A DNA stretch of 64,000 nt, taken from the NCBI RefSeq assembly GCF_014697475.1, contig NZ_JACJRV010000002.1, positions 123,515 through 187,514 on the forward strand, read 5' to 3'. The notes under the pieces were generated by a model. That model had not been told where the DNA came from. It searched no databases and saw only the letters and a program-made list of their open reading frames with translations. Source of the stretch: Nostoc sp. FACHB-152. Lineage in GTDB: Bacteria > Cyanobacteriota > Cyanobacteriia > Cyanobacteriales > Nostocaceae. Position numbers and translations under genes: made by a program. Below, in pieces: positions 27,038-34,325 of the stretch (its first letter is position 1; the number at the start of each line of letters is the position of its first letter).

Positions 27038-27105
27038 GCCTAACAACCCCAATGCACACCGACCGCCGAGAGGTTTTCTGCGGCGGGTGATTGGGAATGT
27101 TCGAC
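27038..27105. other. attC-like imperfect hairpin downstream of brnA
   Basis: A 68-bp element that begins GCCTAAC (fits RYYYAAC) and ends GTTCGAC (close to GTTRRRY, with one mismatch). The arms pair outward to inward: 5 of 7 bases in the end boxes, CCCAAT with ATTGGG, CAC with GTG and CCGCCG with CGGCGG, leaving an unpaired G and a 5-nt bulge on one side. Ends, length, unpaired bases and a location 41 bp after the cassette-like gene pair resemble an integron attC site. No integrase gene is in the window. Confidence 0.4.
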
Positions 27106-27184
27106 ATCTAAACTATCTGTAGATATGCAACTAGAGGGCTATTAGGCAGTAGCGATATCTGTTCCGCTCCTCTGTGTACAGAGA

Positions 27185-27269
27185 GCGATCGCCCTTACTA
27201 TATGATTGACAATTAGGCGATAACTTCGTTAAGCTGCGCTAACGCATCATCCCCTATTCCTTAGCTAAC
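27185..27269. repeat. 85-bp direct repeat, right copy, overlapping the yggT stop
   Basis: Same orientation as 26274-26358, with 6 mismatches. It includes the TAA stop of the minus-strand yggT gene (27261-27263), so the right copy is likely the ancestral location and the left copy a duplicate. Confidence 0.8.
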
Positions 27270-27554
27270 ATGAGACATCATGGTGATTAATCCTTGCTGA
27301 CCTAAAAGAATTTCCCGCAACAAGCTGAAAATACCTACCCAAATAATTGGGGTAATATCCACCCCACCGATTGGTGGTACTAGCTTACGCAACGGAATTA
27401 AAAATGGCTCGGTGGGCCAAGCGATAAGATTAAAGGGCAACCGATTCAAATTTACTTGCGGATACCAAGTAAGAATAATGCGGAAAATAAATAGAAATGT
27501 CATCAACCCCAACAAAGGGCCAAGAATCCAAACAGCCAAGTTAACGCCAGTCAT
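27261..27554 (-). CDS. YggT/Ycf19 family membrane protein
   Basis: A 97-residue YggT-family protein with two hydrophobic segments (V-W-I-L-G-P-L-L-G-L-M-T-F-L-F-I-F near residues 8-24 and I-T-P-I-I-W-V-G-I-F-S-L-L near 68-80). Between them are the family signatures Y-P-Q-V-N-L-N and P-T-E-P-F-L-I-P-L-R-K-L-V-P-P-I-G-G-V-D. In plastids and cyanobacteria (Ycf19), related proteins affect thylakoid organisation and nucleoid partitioning; the precise role is unsettled. It is monocistronic on the minus strand; psbX lies 324 bp away on the other strand. Confidence 0.85.
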   Translation of the reverse strand: MTGVNLAVWILGPLLGLMTFLFIFRIILTWYPQVNLNRLPFNLIAWPTEPFLIPLRKLVPPIGGVDITPIIWVGIFSLLREILLGQQGLITMMSHVS

Positions 27555-27878
27555 CAGTTTTAGCTACTATCTTTCAACAAAGAAAATTCTGAGACGAAAG
27601 TGAGAAAATTTTAAGCTTTGTAAAGCTTTCTCTATATATATCTTATTTCAAATGCCAGTTCTGAATAACACAGAAGCAATATTGCTGCTAAATATTAGGA
27701 TATTTAAAGGTTTTAGCTAAAAAATATACGCCTAGTTTCAAGAAATACGGCGACAAAAATACTAGTCCCCAGTCTCTAGCCTCTAACCCCTAGCTTTACA
27801 GCTTATGTTCAGATACTTCTCAAGAAACTGCTACACCATTAGAATTATGATGAAGTATGTAAAAAAAGGTTGAGAACA
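27555..27878. other. Divergent region between yggT and psbX
   Basis: A 324-bp AT-rich gap that must contain both promoters. I see no ORF or repeat apart from a short CTAGTCCCCAGTCTCTAGCCTCTAA-like degenerate heptad tract near 27765. Confidence 0.4.
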
Positions 27879-27998
27879 ATGACACCATCTTTAGCAAATT
27901 TTCTTTGGAGTCTGCTTTGGGGTACCTTGATTGTCGTTATCCCTGCTACCGTTGGCCTAATTTTCATTAGTCAAAAAGATAAAATTCAGCGTTCTTAA
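27879..27998 (+). CDS. psbX: Photosystem II subunit PsbX
   Basis: A 39-residue single-helix protein, peripheral to the photosystem II core near cytochrome b559, where it influences QB turnover. The sequence starts M-T-P-S-L-A-N-F-L, runs through a helix with W-G-T-L-I-V-V-I-P-A-T-V-G-L-I-F-I, and ends S-Q-K-D-K-I-Q-R-S, all typical of PsbX. A purine-rich AAAAAAGG site lies about 10 nt upstream. It stands alone, as psbX usually does in cyanobacteria. Confidence 0.95.
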   Translation: MTPSLANFLWSLLWGTLIVVIPATVGLIFISQKDKIQRS

Positions 27999-28035
27999 TC
28001 TTTTGGTGGGTCATTTAGGCTCATACATCCATTGT

Positions 28036-28108
28036 CTGTCAGCTATGTACCTAATTGCATAACAGCAAACAACCCTCATAGTGAGGACAAGGTATACTTA
28101 GCTGACAG
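28036..28108. other. Structured inverted repeat downstream of psbX
   Basis: A perfect 10-bp pair, CTGTCAGCTA (28036-28045) and TAGCTGACAG (28099-28108), encloses a 53-nt loop that itself holds a CCTCA-TAG-TGAGG hairpin (around 28074-28086). It could be the structured 3' end of psbX mRNA, a leader of ycf66, or a small RNA. Confidence 0.4.
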
Positions 28109-28253
28109 ATATCAGTTTTTAGGCTGGTGATAAATAAACAGCTTCAGAAGTTATTTGCCAAAAGCTTGGAAGCTTAAATATATTGTGATTAATTAAAGTA
28201 GTGATTTTAATTGTGACTCGCTAACATAGATCGTGATATTGGGATAAAGAACA

Positions 28254-29165
28254 ATGCTAAATTTTGGGCTGAACTCAGCCAGTGTTCTGGCTCAGGTCAA
28301 TGTAGGGACGAACTCAGCCAGTATTATAGGAATTTTCTTGGCTGTGGCTGGGGCAGCACTGTATTTTATGCGGACTGTACGCCCAGAACTGTCACGAGAT
28401 CAAGATATCTTTTTTGCTGCGGTCGGCTTACTCTGTGGTTTTATTCTTATTTTCCAAGGGTGGCGTTTAGACCCAATTCTGCAATTTGGTCAGTTGCTTT
28501 TGGTCGGGACAACGGTGTTTTTTGCGGTTGAAAGTATTCGTCTGCGGAGTATCGCTACCCAGCAAGCCAAGCGCAACACTCCAATTGTGGATAGAGAACG
28601 AGAGGTCAGCGATAACTATTCATATAAGAGACGCAGAGACTATGAGGCTGAAGTAGAAGACGAGTATGAGCCTCTGCCTTATGAAGAAGAAGAGCCTCCT
28701 GTACGCCCAAGAATTCGGGGTAGCAGAGATGAACGCTTATCTCGTGATGACTACAATGAGGAACAACCACCCCGCCGTTCAACTCGTCGCACTAGTAATG
28801 AACGGCCAGAAACAACCGATAAAAATCGTCGCCGCACTTCTGGGCGTTCAACCAGTCGTCCTACGGAAAGATATGAAGATGAAGAAAGTTGGGGTTCTTC
28901 TTCGACTAGGCCGGTTGACGATTGGGAAAGTTCCAGTGATGAGACAAGAAAACCTTCTCGTCGTGGCAGTAATGGCACGCCGCGTCCTGAAAGCCGTGAA
29001 GATGATGTTCCTCCCAGACCAAGAAAACGCCGTCCCCCAACTGAAACAACTTCTCGCCGAGACAGTATAGATGATGACGTAATTCCGGCTGATTATGTCC
29101 CATATAAACCGATTGGTTCTTCAGATGATGAATCGGATAATTCGACAAATTTTGATGATGTATAA
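28254..29165 (+). CDS. ycf66: Ycf66 family protein
   Basis: A 303-residue protein with the Ycf66 membrane domain in the first 110 residues: three hydrophobic segments, the family segment G-W-R-L-D-P-I-L-Q-F-G-Q-L-L-L near 73-87, and F-F-A-V-E-S-I-R-L-R after it. The rest is a highly charged, Arg/Glu/Ser/Asp-rich disordered tail. Ycf66 is conserved in cyanobacteria and many plastids but its function is not established. It is monocistronic or cotranscribed with the lipoprotein gene 51 bp downstream. Confidence 0.88.
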   Translation: MLNFGLNSASVLAQVNVGTNSASIIGIFLAVAGAALYFMRTVRPELSRDQDIFFAAVGLLCGFILIFQGWRLDPILQFGQLLLVGTTVFFAVESIRLRSIATQQAKRNTPIVDREREVSDNYSYKRRRDYEAEVEDEYEPLPYEEEEPPVRPRIRGSRDERLSRDDYNEEQPPRRSTRRTSNERPETTDKNRRRTSGRSTSRPTERYEDEESWGSSSTRPVDDWESSSDETRKPSRRGSNGTPRPESREDDVPPRPRKRRPPTETTSRRDSIDDDVIPADYVPYKPIGSSDDESDNSTNFDDV

Positions 29166-29216
29166 AACTGTTGGGATAGATGTAAGCTAGAGGCGATGTA
29201 AAAAATAACAGTTGAG

Positions 29217-29780
29217 GTGAAAATTTTTCCGCCTACTTTTTGGCTCCAAAGACCGATTCATTGGAGCCTGGTTTTTAGTTTAACAAGCTTGCTTGTTTCC
29301 TGTAGTTCTAGTGATATTCCCTTTGGGCCTACTTCTCTCAATAGCCGCTACACAGAAGAACAACCGGCATTGAGTGGAAATGGGCGTTTTTTAGCATTTG
29401 TATCAAATCGTAACGGTAGTCACCAACTATTGGTGTACGACTTACAACAGCAAATATTCCTGAGGACACCTGGGTTAAATCGACCAGAGACGATCGCAGA
29501 AAGTCCCAGCTTGAGTTATACCGGGCGTTATATTGTTTATTTGACTAGCGATCAAGGTAGACCAGTAGTTGCTTTTTACGATCGCGCTACGCAACAATCA
29601 CAAGTTTTAACGCCTGCCTATCGCGGTTGGGTGCGAAATCCTAGTATTAGTCCTGATGGACGTTATGTTGTGTTTGAAACTGCTAGCCGTGGTCAGTGGG
29701 ATATTGAAGTTTTAGACCGTGGCCCCAATGTTGAATTAGATATTCCTAATGGTGCAACTGTAGATGCGCCGCCTAATTGA
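29217..29780 (+). CDS. TolB-like beta-propeller lipoprotein (first of a pair)
   Basis: A 187-residue protein with a signal peptide ending in a lipobox (L-V-S-C at about residues 27-30), so it is probably a lipid-anchored periplasmic protein. Three PD40/TolB-type repeats follow, each with a G-R-Y/F-V/I/L-V/A-F/Y strand: G-N-G-R-F-L-A-F-V-S-N-R-N-G near 55, G-R-Y-I-V-Y-L-T-S near 100, and D-G-R-Y-V-V-F-E-T near 145. Three blades are too few for a closed propeller, so it may dimerise or pair with its neighbour. The start is GTG. A similar lipoprotein follows 66 bp downstream. Confidence 0.78.
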   Translation: MKIFPPTFWLQRPIHWSLVFSLTSLLVSCSSSDIPFGPTSLNSRYTEEQPALSGNGRFLAFVSNRNGSHQLLVYDLQQQIFLRTPGLNRPETIAESPSLSYTGRYIVYLTSDQGRPVVAFYDRATQQSQVLTPAYRGWVRNPSISPDGRYVVFETASRGQWDIEVLDRGPNVELDIPNGATVDAPPN

Positions 29781-29794
29781 TGAGGTAAGGGTGC

Positions 29795-29850
29795 TGGGGT
29801 GCAGAGGGGCAGGGGGGAATAACTATTGATTATTGACAATTGACCAATGA
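29795..29850. repeat. Heptad repeat tract between the two TolB-like genes
   Basis: G-rich heptads (GGGGTGC, GGGGCAG) followed by TTGATTA/TTGACAA copies, running into the start of the next gene. Same STRR class as elsewhere in the window. Confidence 0.55.
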
Positions 29851-30374
29851 CTAACCGCACTATTTTTATACCTATATTTGCTTGCTGTAGTTTGCTAACT
29901 GGTTGTTTTGGTTATCCCCGGTTGGTGAGTTATCCTTTCGATCCTGGGGGACGGAGTATTAATAGTTTGGCTTCAGAATTAAATCCCCAAACTTCTGGGA
30001 GATATATTGTGTTTACTAGCGATCGCCGGGGTAGCCAAGATGTATATATGTTTGATACCCTAACTCGCAATTTAGTTGATTTACCGGGTTTAAATGCTTT
30101 AGATGCGATCGCCTCTCACCCTAGTGTTTCTCAAGATGGACGTTATGTGGTGTTTGCTGCTAGTCGTCAGGGGCGATCGGCTATTTTTTTATATGACAGA
30201 GAAACTCGCCAATCAAGGAATTTGGCGAGTAATTTACAAGCAGAAGTTCGCAATCCTACTATTAGTACTGATGGTAGTAGGATAGCGTTTGAATCGAGCA
30301 ATAACGGGCAATGGGATATTTTAGTTTATGACCGTTTTGGGCGACCTTTGAATATACCCCAAGACCCTAGATGA
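29847..30374 (+). CDS. TolB-like beta-propeller lipoprotein (second of a pair)
   Basis: A 175-residue paralogue of the preceding gene. The lipobox is L-T-G-C (about residues 17-20). Three PD40 repeats carry G-R-Y-I-V-F-T-S-D-R-R-G, D-G-R-Y-V-V-F-A-A-S-R-Q-G and G-S-R-I-A-F-E-S-S-N-N-G. The tandem pair probably arose by duplication; each has three blades, so together they could complete a six-bladed TolB-like propeller. It ends 37 bp before the convergent end of sdhB. Confidence 0.78.
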   Translation: MTNRTIFIPIFACCSLLTGCFGYPRLVSYPFDPGGRSINSLASELNPQTSGRYIVFTSDRRGSQDVYMFDTLTRNLVDLPGLNALDAIASHPSVSQDGRYVVFAASRQGRSAIFLYDRETRQSRNLASNLQAEVRNPTISTDGSRIAFESSNNGQWDILVYDRFGRPLNIPQDPR

Positions 30375-30411
30375 AATAAAGTATGAAGTCTGAAGTGTAA
30401 AGTCTGAAATT

Positions 30412-31419
30412 TTAGCCTTCTGACTTCTTTGTTTTTTGTACAGATTCGATGAGCGATCGCACTTGTTCTGTGCCTTCTGATGGTTCAAAAGACAAGGGGA
30501 ATTTACCCCGAACAATCATTCGCAAGCCTAACGGTGCGATACCGAGTAATCCCCTGAGATCACGAAAGTAATTACCCACAACTTGTAAACCAAATTGGCG
30601 TTCATCAACCCAGCCGCCTTCTTTTACTAATTCAACCAAAACTTTGCGGTGACGAATTGAGCGAGAGGCAGTTTTTTCTTTATGGGTGAGAATTTCTTGT
30701 TTAATTTTGGTGATTTGTTCTAGGGGTGCAACTTCCATTGGGCAAACTGAATCGCAATATAAACAACGAGTACAACCCCACACTCCTTTAGTATCTTCGT
30801 TGTAATTTTCGAGGCGATTTTCTGTGTCACTATCACGCGAATCTGCAACCATGCGATAGGCTTTGGCTAAAGCATGGGGGCCGACAAAATCTGGATTCAC
30901 TTCACGGGCATTACATTCTGAGTAGCAAGCACCGCACATAATACAATTACCAGTTTGATCGAGGAGCGATCGCTCTTGCGGTGTTTGTAAAAATTCTCGT
31001 TCTGGTACTTGTCTAGCGGCTGTACTTACATAAGGTGCTACTGCTTCTAAATTATTCCAAAAACTATTCATGTCTACTACTAAATCCTTCAACACGGGCA
31101 TATTACCCAGAGGCGCAACCGTGATTTCTGGAATTGAATTTGCAGTGTTTGCTGAGGATTGTATTTTTTGTAATCTGGCGATTTCGCTGCCAACATTTTC
31201 TTTACAAGCTAAAGCAGAACGCCCATTGATTCGTATCGCGCAGCTGCCACAAATCGTATTGCGGCAATTTTTACGATATGCTAATGTCCCATCTTGCTCC
31301 CATTTAATTTTATTTAGACAGTCAAGAATGGTATTACCAGGTTCTACCTCTAGACTGTAACTTTGCCAAATAGGAGCAGAATTTTGTTGTTGCCGAATAA
31401 CCTTAAAAATAACTTCCAT
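30412..31419 (-). CDS. sdhB: Succinate dehydrogenase/fumarate reductase iron-sulfur subunit
   Basis: Electron-transferring subunit that passes electrons from succinate to the quinone pool in the thylakoid membrane. The 335-residue protein has the 2Fe-2S ferredoxin motif C-R-N-T-I-C-G-S-C near residue 60, then C-I-M-C-G-A-C-Y-S-E-C and C-T-R-C-L-Y-C-D-S-V-C-P for the 4Fe-4S and 3Fe-4S clusters. The ATG at 31419 (M-E-V-I-F-K-V-I-R) was chosen; the frame extends 48 nt upstream but that part is not SdhB-like. As in other cyanobacteria it stands apart from the flavoprotein gene. The C-terminus is about 70 residues longer than in E. coli SdhB. Confidence 0.9.
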   Translation of the reverse strand: MEVIFKVIRQQQNSAPIWQSYSLEVEPGNTILDCLNKIKWEQDGTLAYRKNCRNTICGSCAIRINGRSALACKENVGSEIARLQKIQSSANTANSIPEITVAPLGNMPVLKDLVVDMNSFWNNLEAVAPYVSTAARQVPEREFLQTPQERSLLDQTGNCIMCGACYSECNAREVNPDFVGPHALAKAYRMVADSRDSDTENRLENYNEDTKGVWGCTRCLYCDSVCPMEVAPLEQITKIKQEILTHKEKTASRSIRHRKVLVELVKEGGWVDERQFGLQVVGNYFRDLRGLLGIAPLGLRMIVRGKFPLSFEPSEGTEQVRSLIESVQKTKKSEG

Positions 31420-32334
31420 TATCACCAACCAACATCTTAAAATTGCTTTATCAGCCAGATAAATCATGAGTAAAGGCTGATAAGTCCGAAAATTGGGCTA
31501 TACTCTTGTTGCTCTTAATTCCCTGCCGTGTGTTAATAGGCTGATGAGTAAAGAGCTACTGATTCCTTTTTAAGGATAACCATTAAAATTTTAGTTGAAT
31601 TAGCTTCTTGACCAAGATTTATGTTAAGCTCTGTGCTTTGATACTAAACAGGCGATCGCATCTGAGTGTTCAATTTACCTGTTTAAAAGTTCAAAACAAA
31701 AGGTCTTTCCCGGAGAGTGAGCTAAGTTAATTCCTTACATAGCGAAATTATTCTCACACAATATACCTCAAATGCTTAATAGATCTTTATAAGATATCAG
31801 CTACAGCCAGAAGCTACCTATTCAGAAATAGTTATAAATGATGGTTACTTATTTTCCTGATCTGGATGTGTTCAAGCTGATAATAAACTTCTAATGGTAG
31901 TTTTAAAGCACTTGACAGATGTGCAACATATTTATTCCCCCTAAAGACATATCCTCAAAATACTTGTCTGCTGATTGCCACGCAACAATAAACCCACAGG
32001 TGAAGCCTGACTGTATTTTTGTCTATGTTCAATCTCCAACATCAAAGAATGTTGCTGATTGCTCAAAACTGCTTATCTAAATTTAGATAAATTTTTATAA
32101 AAGTGATCCAGCAATACTTACACTAGCTAATAAAGCAGAAAGAAAATCCCTTACTGGTTTTTGCGTCCTTGAGCTAGATGATTTAGATAAAAATTTGCTG
32201 GCAATTTAAATTCAAAATTAAACAACTATTTTGCTATTATTAGTCCATGCTAGTATTTAATATACAATTACGAAGTAACTAAATCAGTCTTAATCGCCGT
32301 ATAAGCGCGGTTCTGCTGCTTTGTTTTATCGTAA

Positions 32335-32363
32335 TGTAGAGACAGAAATTTTGTGTCTCTACA
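32335..32363. repeat. TAGAGACA inverted repeat
   Basis: Perfect 10-bp arms TGTAGAGACA and TGTCTCTACA with a 9-nt loop; same family as 5021-5047 and 17776-17802 but with a different centre. Confidence 0.6.
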
Positions 32364-32631
32364 ACTGGGATACAAGGATGTATGTTCTCAGACCATATTC
32401 AAATACCATGCTGTCTTAAGCTTAAGAGGAAGAGTAGTTAAAGCCTACAACTCAAGAGTAATAAAGACAAGCACTGAAAGTGGAAAACCTGCAATTTCTT
32501 GGGTCTACTACATTATTGAGAGTAGAAACAACCTCATTTGTAAAGGTGGCTTAAAGTTACACCGCTACACTAGTGCCAAAAGAAAAAATAATTTTATTTT
32601 CGTTGGCAAATCATGGTTAAAAGTGCCTTAA
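32353..32631 (+). CDS. Doubtful small hypothetical ORF
   Basis: A 92-codon open frame whose GTG start lies inside the TAGAGACA repeat, so the true start is unknown. From about residue 17 the translation looks protein-like (Y-Y-I-I-E-S-R-N-N-L-I-C-K-G-G near residues 52-66), basic, and ends W-L-K-V-P. It may be the 3' remnant of a degraded gene. I recognise no family. Confidence 0.3.
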   Translation: MSLQLGYKDVCSQTIFKYHAVLSLRGRVVKAYNSRVIKTSTESGKPAISWVYYIIESRNNLICKGGLKLHRYTSAKRKNNFIFVGKSWLKVP

Positions 32632-32837
32632 AATCACCAAATTAAATACCTGTGACAATCCTGACCCTAATCTGTTGCAGGTAAGCAGAATATAGGCGCT
32701 TGTGGCTCCTCTATCAGCAGGAATTCATCTTTCACCCCAGTATTTTGAGCATCTTGGTGTAGATACTCAAAATTTAAATACTGGCATCAGAGGACTTAAT
32801 TTATCAGTTTGGAGAGAGTAAGGAAAAATTGAGCGTA

Positions 32838-33272
32838 ATGACTGAAACTGCAACCGCACCATTAACTGGAAAAGCGCTGCTTGCTAAAGTAAAAGAACTT
32901 TCTAATTTACCAAGAAGAGAAAGAGCAAAGCAGTGCGGCTATTACACTGTTACTAAGAATAATCAAGTACGTGTCAATCTCACTGATTTTTATGACGCGT
33001 TGCTATCGGCTAGGGGAATTCCCTTAAGTCCAGAAGCTCCTAAAGATGGCCGTGGACGCGAACCGACATATCGAGTTAGTGTTCATCAAAATGGTCAAAT
33101 TGTGATTGGTGCAACTTACACCAAAGCAATGGGTTTAAAACCAGGAGATGAGTTTGAAATTAGGCTGGGATACAAGCATATTCATCTGATTCAACTAGGT
33201 GAAAGCGATAAAAAAGACATCTCCCCAGATGATGTTGATGAGATAGATGAAGATTTAGACGAAGAAGAGTAA
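32838..33272 (+). CDS. calA: cyAbrB-type transcription regulator CalA
   Basis: Cyanobacterial AbrB-like DNA-binding protein; CalA in Anabaena binds promoters of genes for hydrogenase, superoxide dismutase and heterocyst functions. The 144-residue protein has the cyAbrB N-terminal region (L-T-G-K-A-L-L-A-K-V-K-E-L-S near 10-23, then R-R-E-R-A-K-Q-C-G-Y-Y), the C-terminal AbrB beta fold (Y-R-V-S-V-H-Q-N-G-Q-I-V-I-G), and an acidic Asp/Glu tail. The ATG at 32838 (M-T-E-T-A-T-A-P) was chosen; a TTG nine bases earlier is closer to the AGGA site, so either start is possible. The long gap upstream suggests complex control. Confidence 0.85.
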   Translation: MTETATAPLTGKALLAKVKELSNLPRRERAKQCGYYTVTKNNQVRVNLTDFYDALLSARGIPLSPEAPKDGRGREPTYRVSVHQNGQIVIGATYTKAMGLKPGDEFEIRLGYKHIHLIQLGESDKKDISPDDVDEIDEDLDEEE

Positions 33273-33518
33273 ATTCGTCATTGGTAGGGGAAAGTAGCAG
33301 GTAAAAGCTGTAATACTTATTCCTACCAAAAAAGTAAATAACTCTTTTAGGAATGCTGTACCAATAAAAAGATACGATTAGATAAGTGGCTAAAGCTACA
33401 AGTTTTAGTAGAGTCTTGACAAGAAACCTAAAATTTATTGTGCAAGCGGTCTAGCGTGTTTTTTTTATTTATTTGGAAAAATTTTATTCAGCCATCAGCC
33501 AACATCCCACTGTCATTT

Positions 33519-34325
33519 ATGGAAAATGCATCAGTACCTGTTGTATTGATGGCTTTTTTTATTAGCTGGGTAGGATGTTGGATTCCCTTAGCAGCTATAT
33601 CAGCTGTTTTTCTTCATTGGGAACCTAGCAAACCTTTACAACCAGAGCAAAAGTTACCTTTACTTGTTTCACTTTATTTATTAGCTCCCTTAGTACTTTG
33701 GGGAGTTATTTACTTATATAAACGGTCTTTTGCTAATTATGGCTTAATAGTTAATCTTTCTCTACTAAAAGGGTTAGGGCTGGGCTTTAGTGTGGGACTA
33801 TTCAGCCTCAGCTTAATGTTTTTGGCGCAATTATGGTTGGGTTGGTGTAATTTTGAAAAGTCTAATCTCAAATTACTGCCATCTATCTTGCTGCCGATTT
33901 TATTAGTAGCTTTATTAGTCGGTGGTATAGAAGAGTTAGTTTTTCGTGGTTTTTTGTTAACTGAATTAGAACGGGATTATCCGCTTTGGTTAGCTGCGGT
34001 AATTTCTAGCTCTATTTTTGCTTTGTTGCATTTGGTTTGGGAACAGCAGGAAACTACACCACAAATACCTGGACTGTGGCTGATGGGCATGATGTTAGTT
34101 ATGGCCAGGATTGCAGATAAGGGTAGTTTAGGTATTGCCTGGGGGCTTCACACAGCATTAGTATGGACGATCGCTAGTATAGATACAGCCCAACTGATAA
34201 CTTACACAGGTAAAGTTTCAGTGTGGTACACAGGTAAGTACAATAAACCCCTAGCTGGCGTAGCAGGGATTATTTGCGTTGTCGGAACTGCATTAATTCT
34301 TTGGTGGATGTCACAGACTATTTAA
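33519..34325 (+). CDS. CPBP-family intramembrane metalloprotease
   Basis: A CAAX-protease/bacteriocin-processing family membrane protein. Conserved motifs are E-E-L-V-F-R-G (the EExxxR motif) and the following F-A-L-L-H-L, with a third conserved His in W-G-L-H-T-A. At least six hydrophobic segments are seen. The start is uncertain: the ATG at 33519 is used, but the frame is open from 33438 and a GTG at 33456 would add hydrophobic residues. Its stop overlaps the convergent HD-phosphodiesterase gene by 8 bp. Cyanobacterial members are often of unknown substrate. Confidence 0.78.
   Translation: MENASVPVVLMAFFISWVGCWIPLAAISAVFLHWEPSKPLQPEQKLPLLVSLYLLAPLVLWGVIYLYKRSFANYGLIVNLSLLKGLGLGFSVGLFSLSLMFLAQLWLGWCNFEKSNLKLLPSILLPILLVALLVGGIEELVFRGFLLTELERDYPLWLAAVISSSIFALLHLVWEQQETTPQIPGLWLMGMMLVMARIADKGSLGIAWGLHTALVWTIASIDTAQLITYTGKVSVWYTGKYNKPLAGVAGIICVVGTALILWWMSQTI

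Larger units (their letters stand above)
31420..32837. other. Long sparse intergenic region upstream of calA
   Basis: 1.4 kb of AT-rich DNA between sdhB and calA. It holds one doubtful short ORF (32353-32631) and one TAGAGACA inverted repeat. No tRNA, rRNA or recognisable small RNA is visible. A long calA leader or an unannotated small RNA is possible. Confidence 0.5.

Noticed and set aside
26198-27260. Insertion sequence or transposase in the accessory patch
   Set aside because: No transposase-like frame is present, and the flanking repeats are direct rather than terminal inverted repeats.
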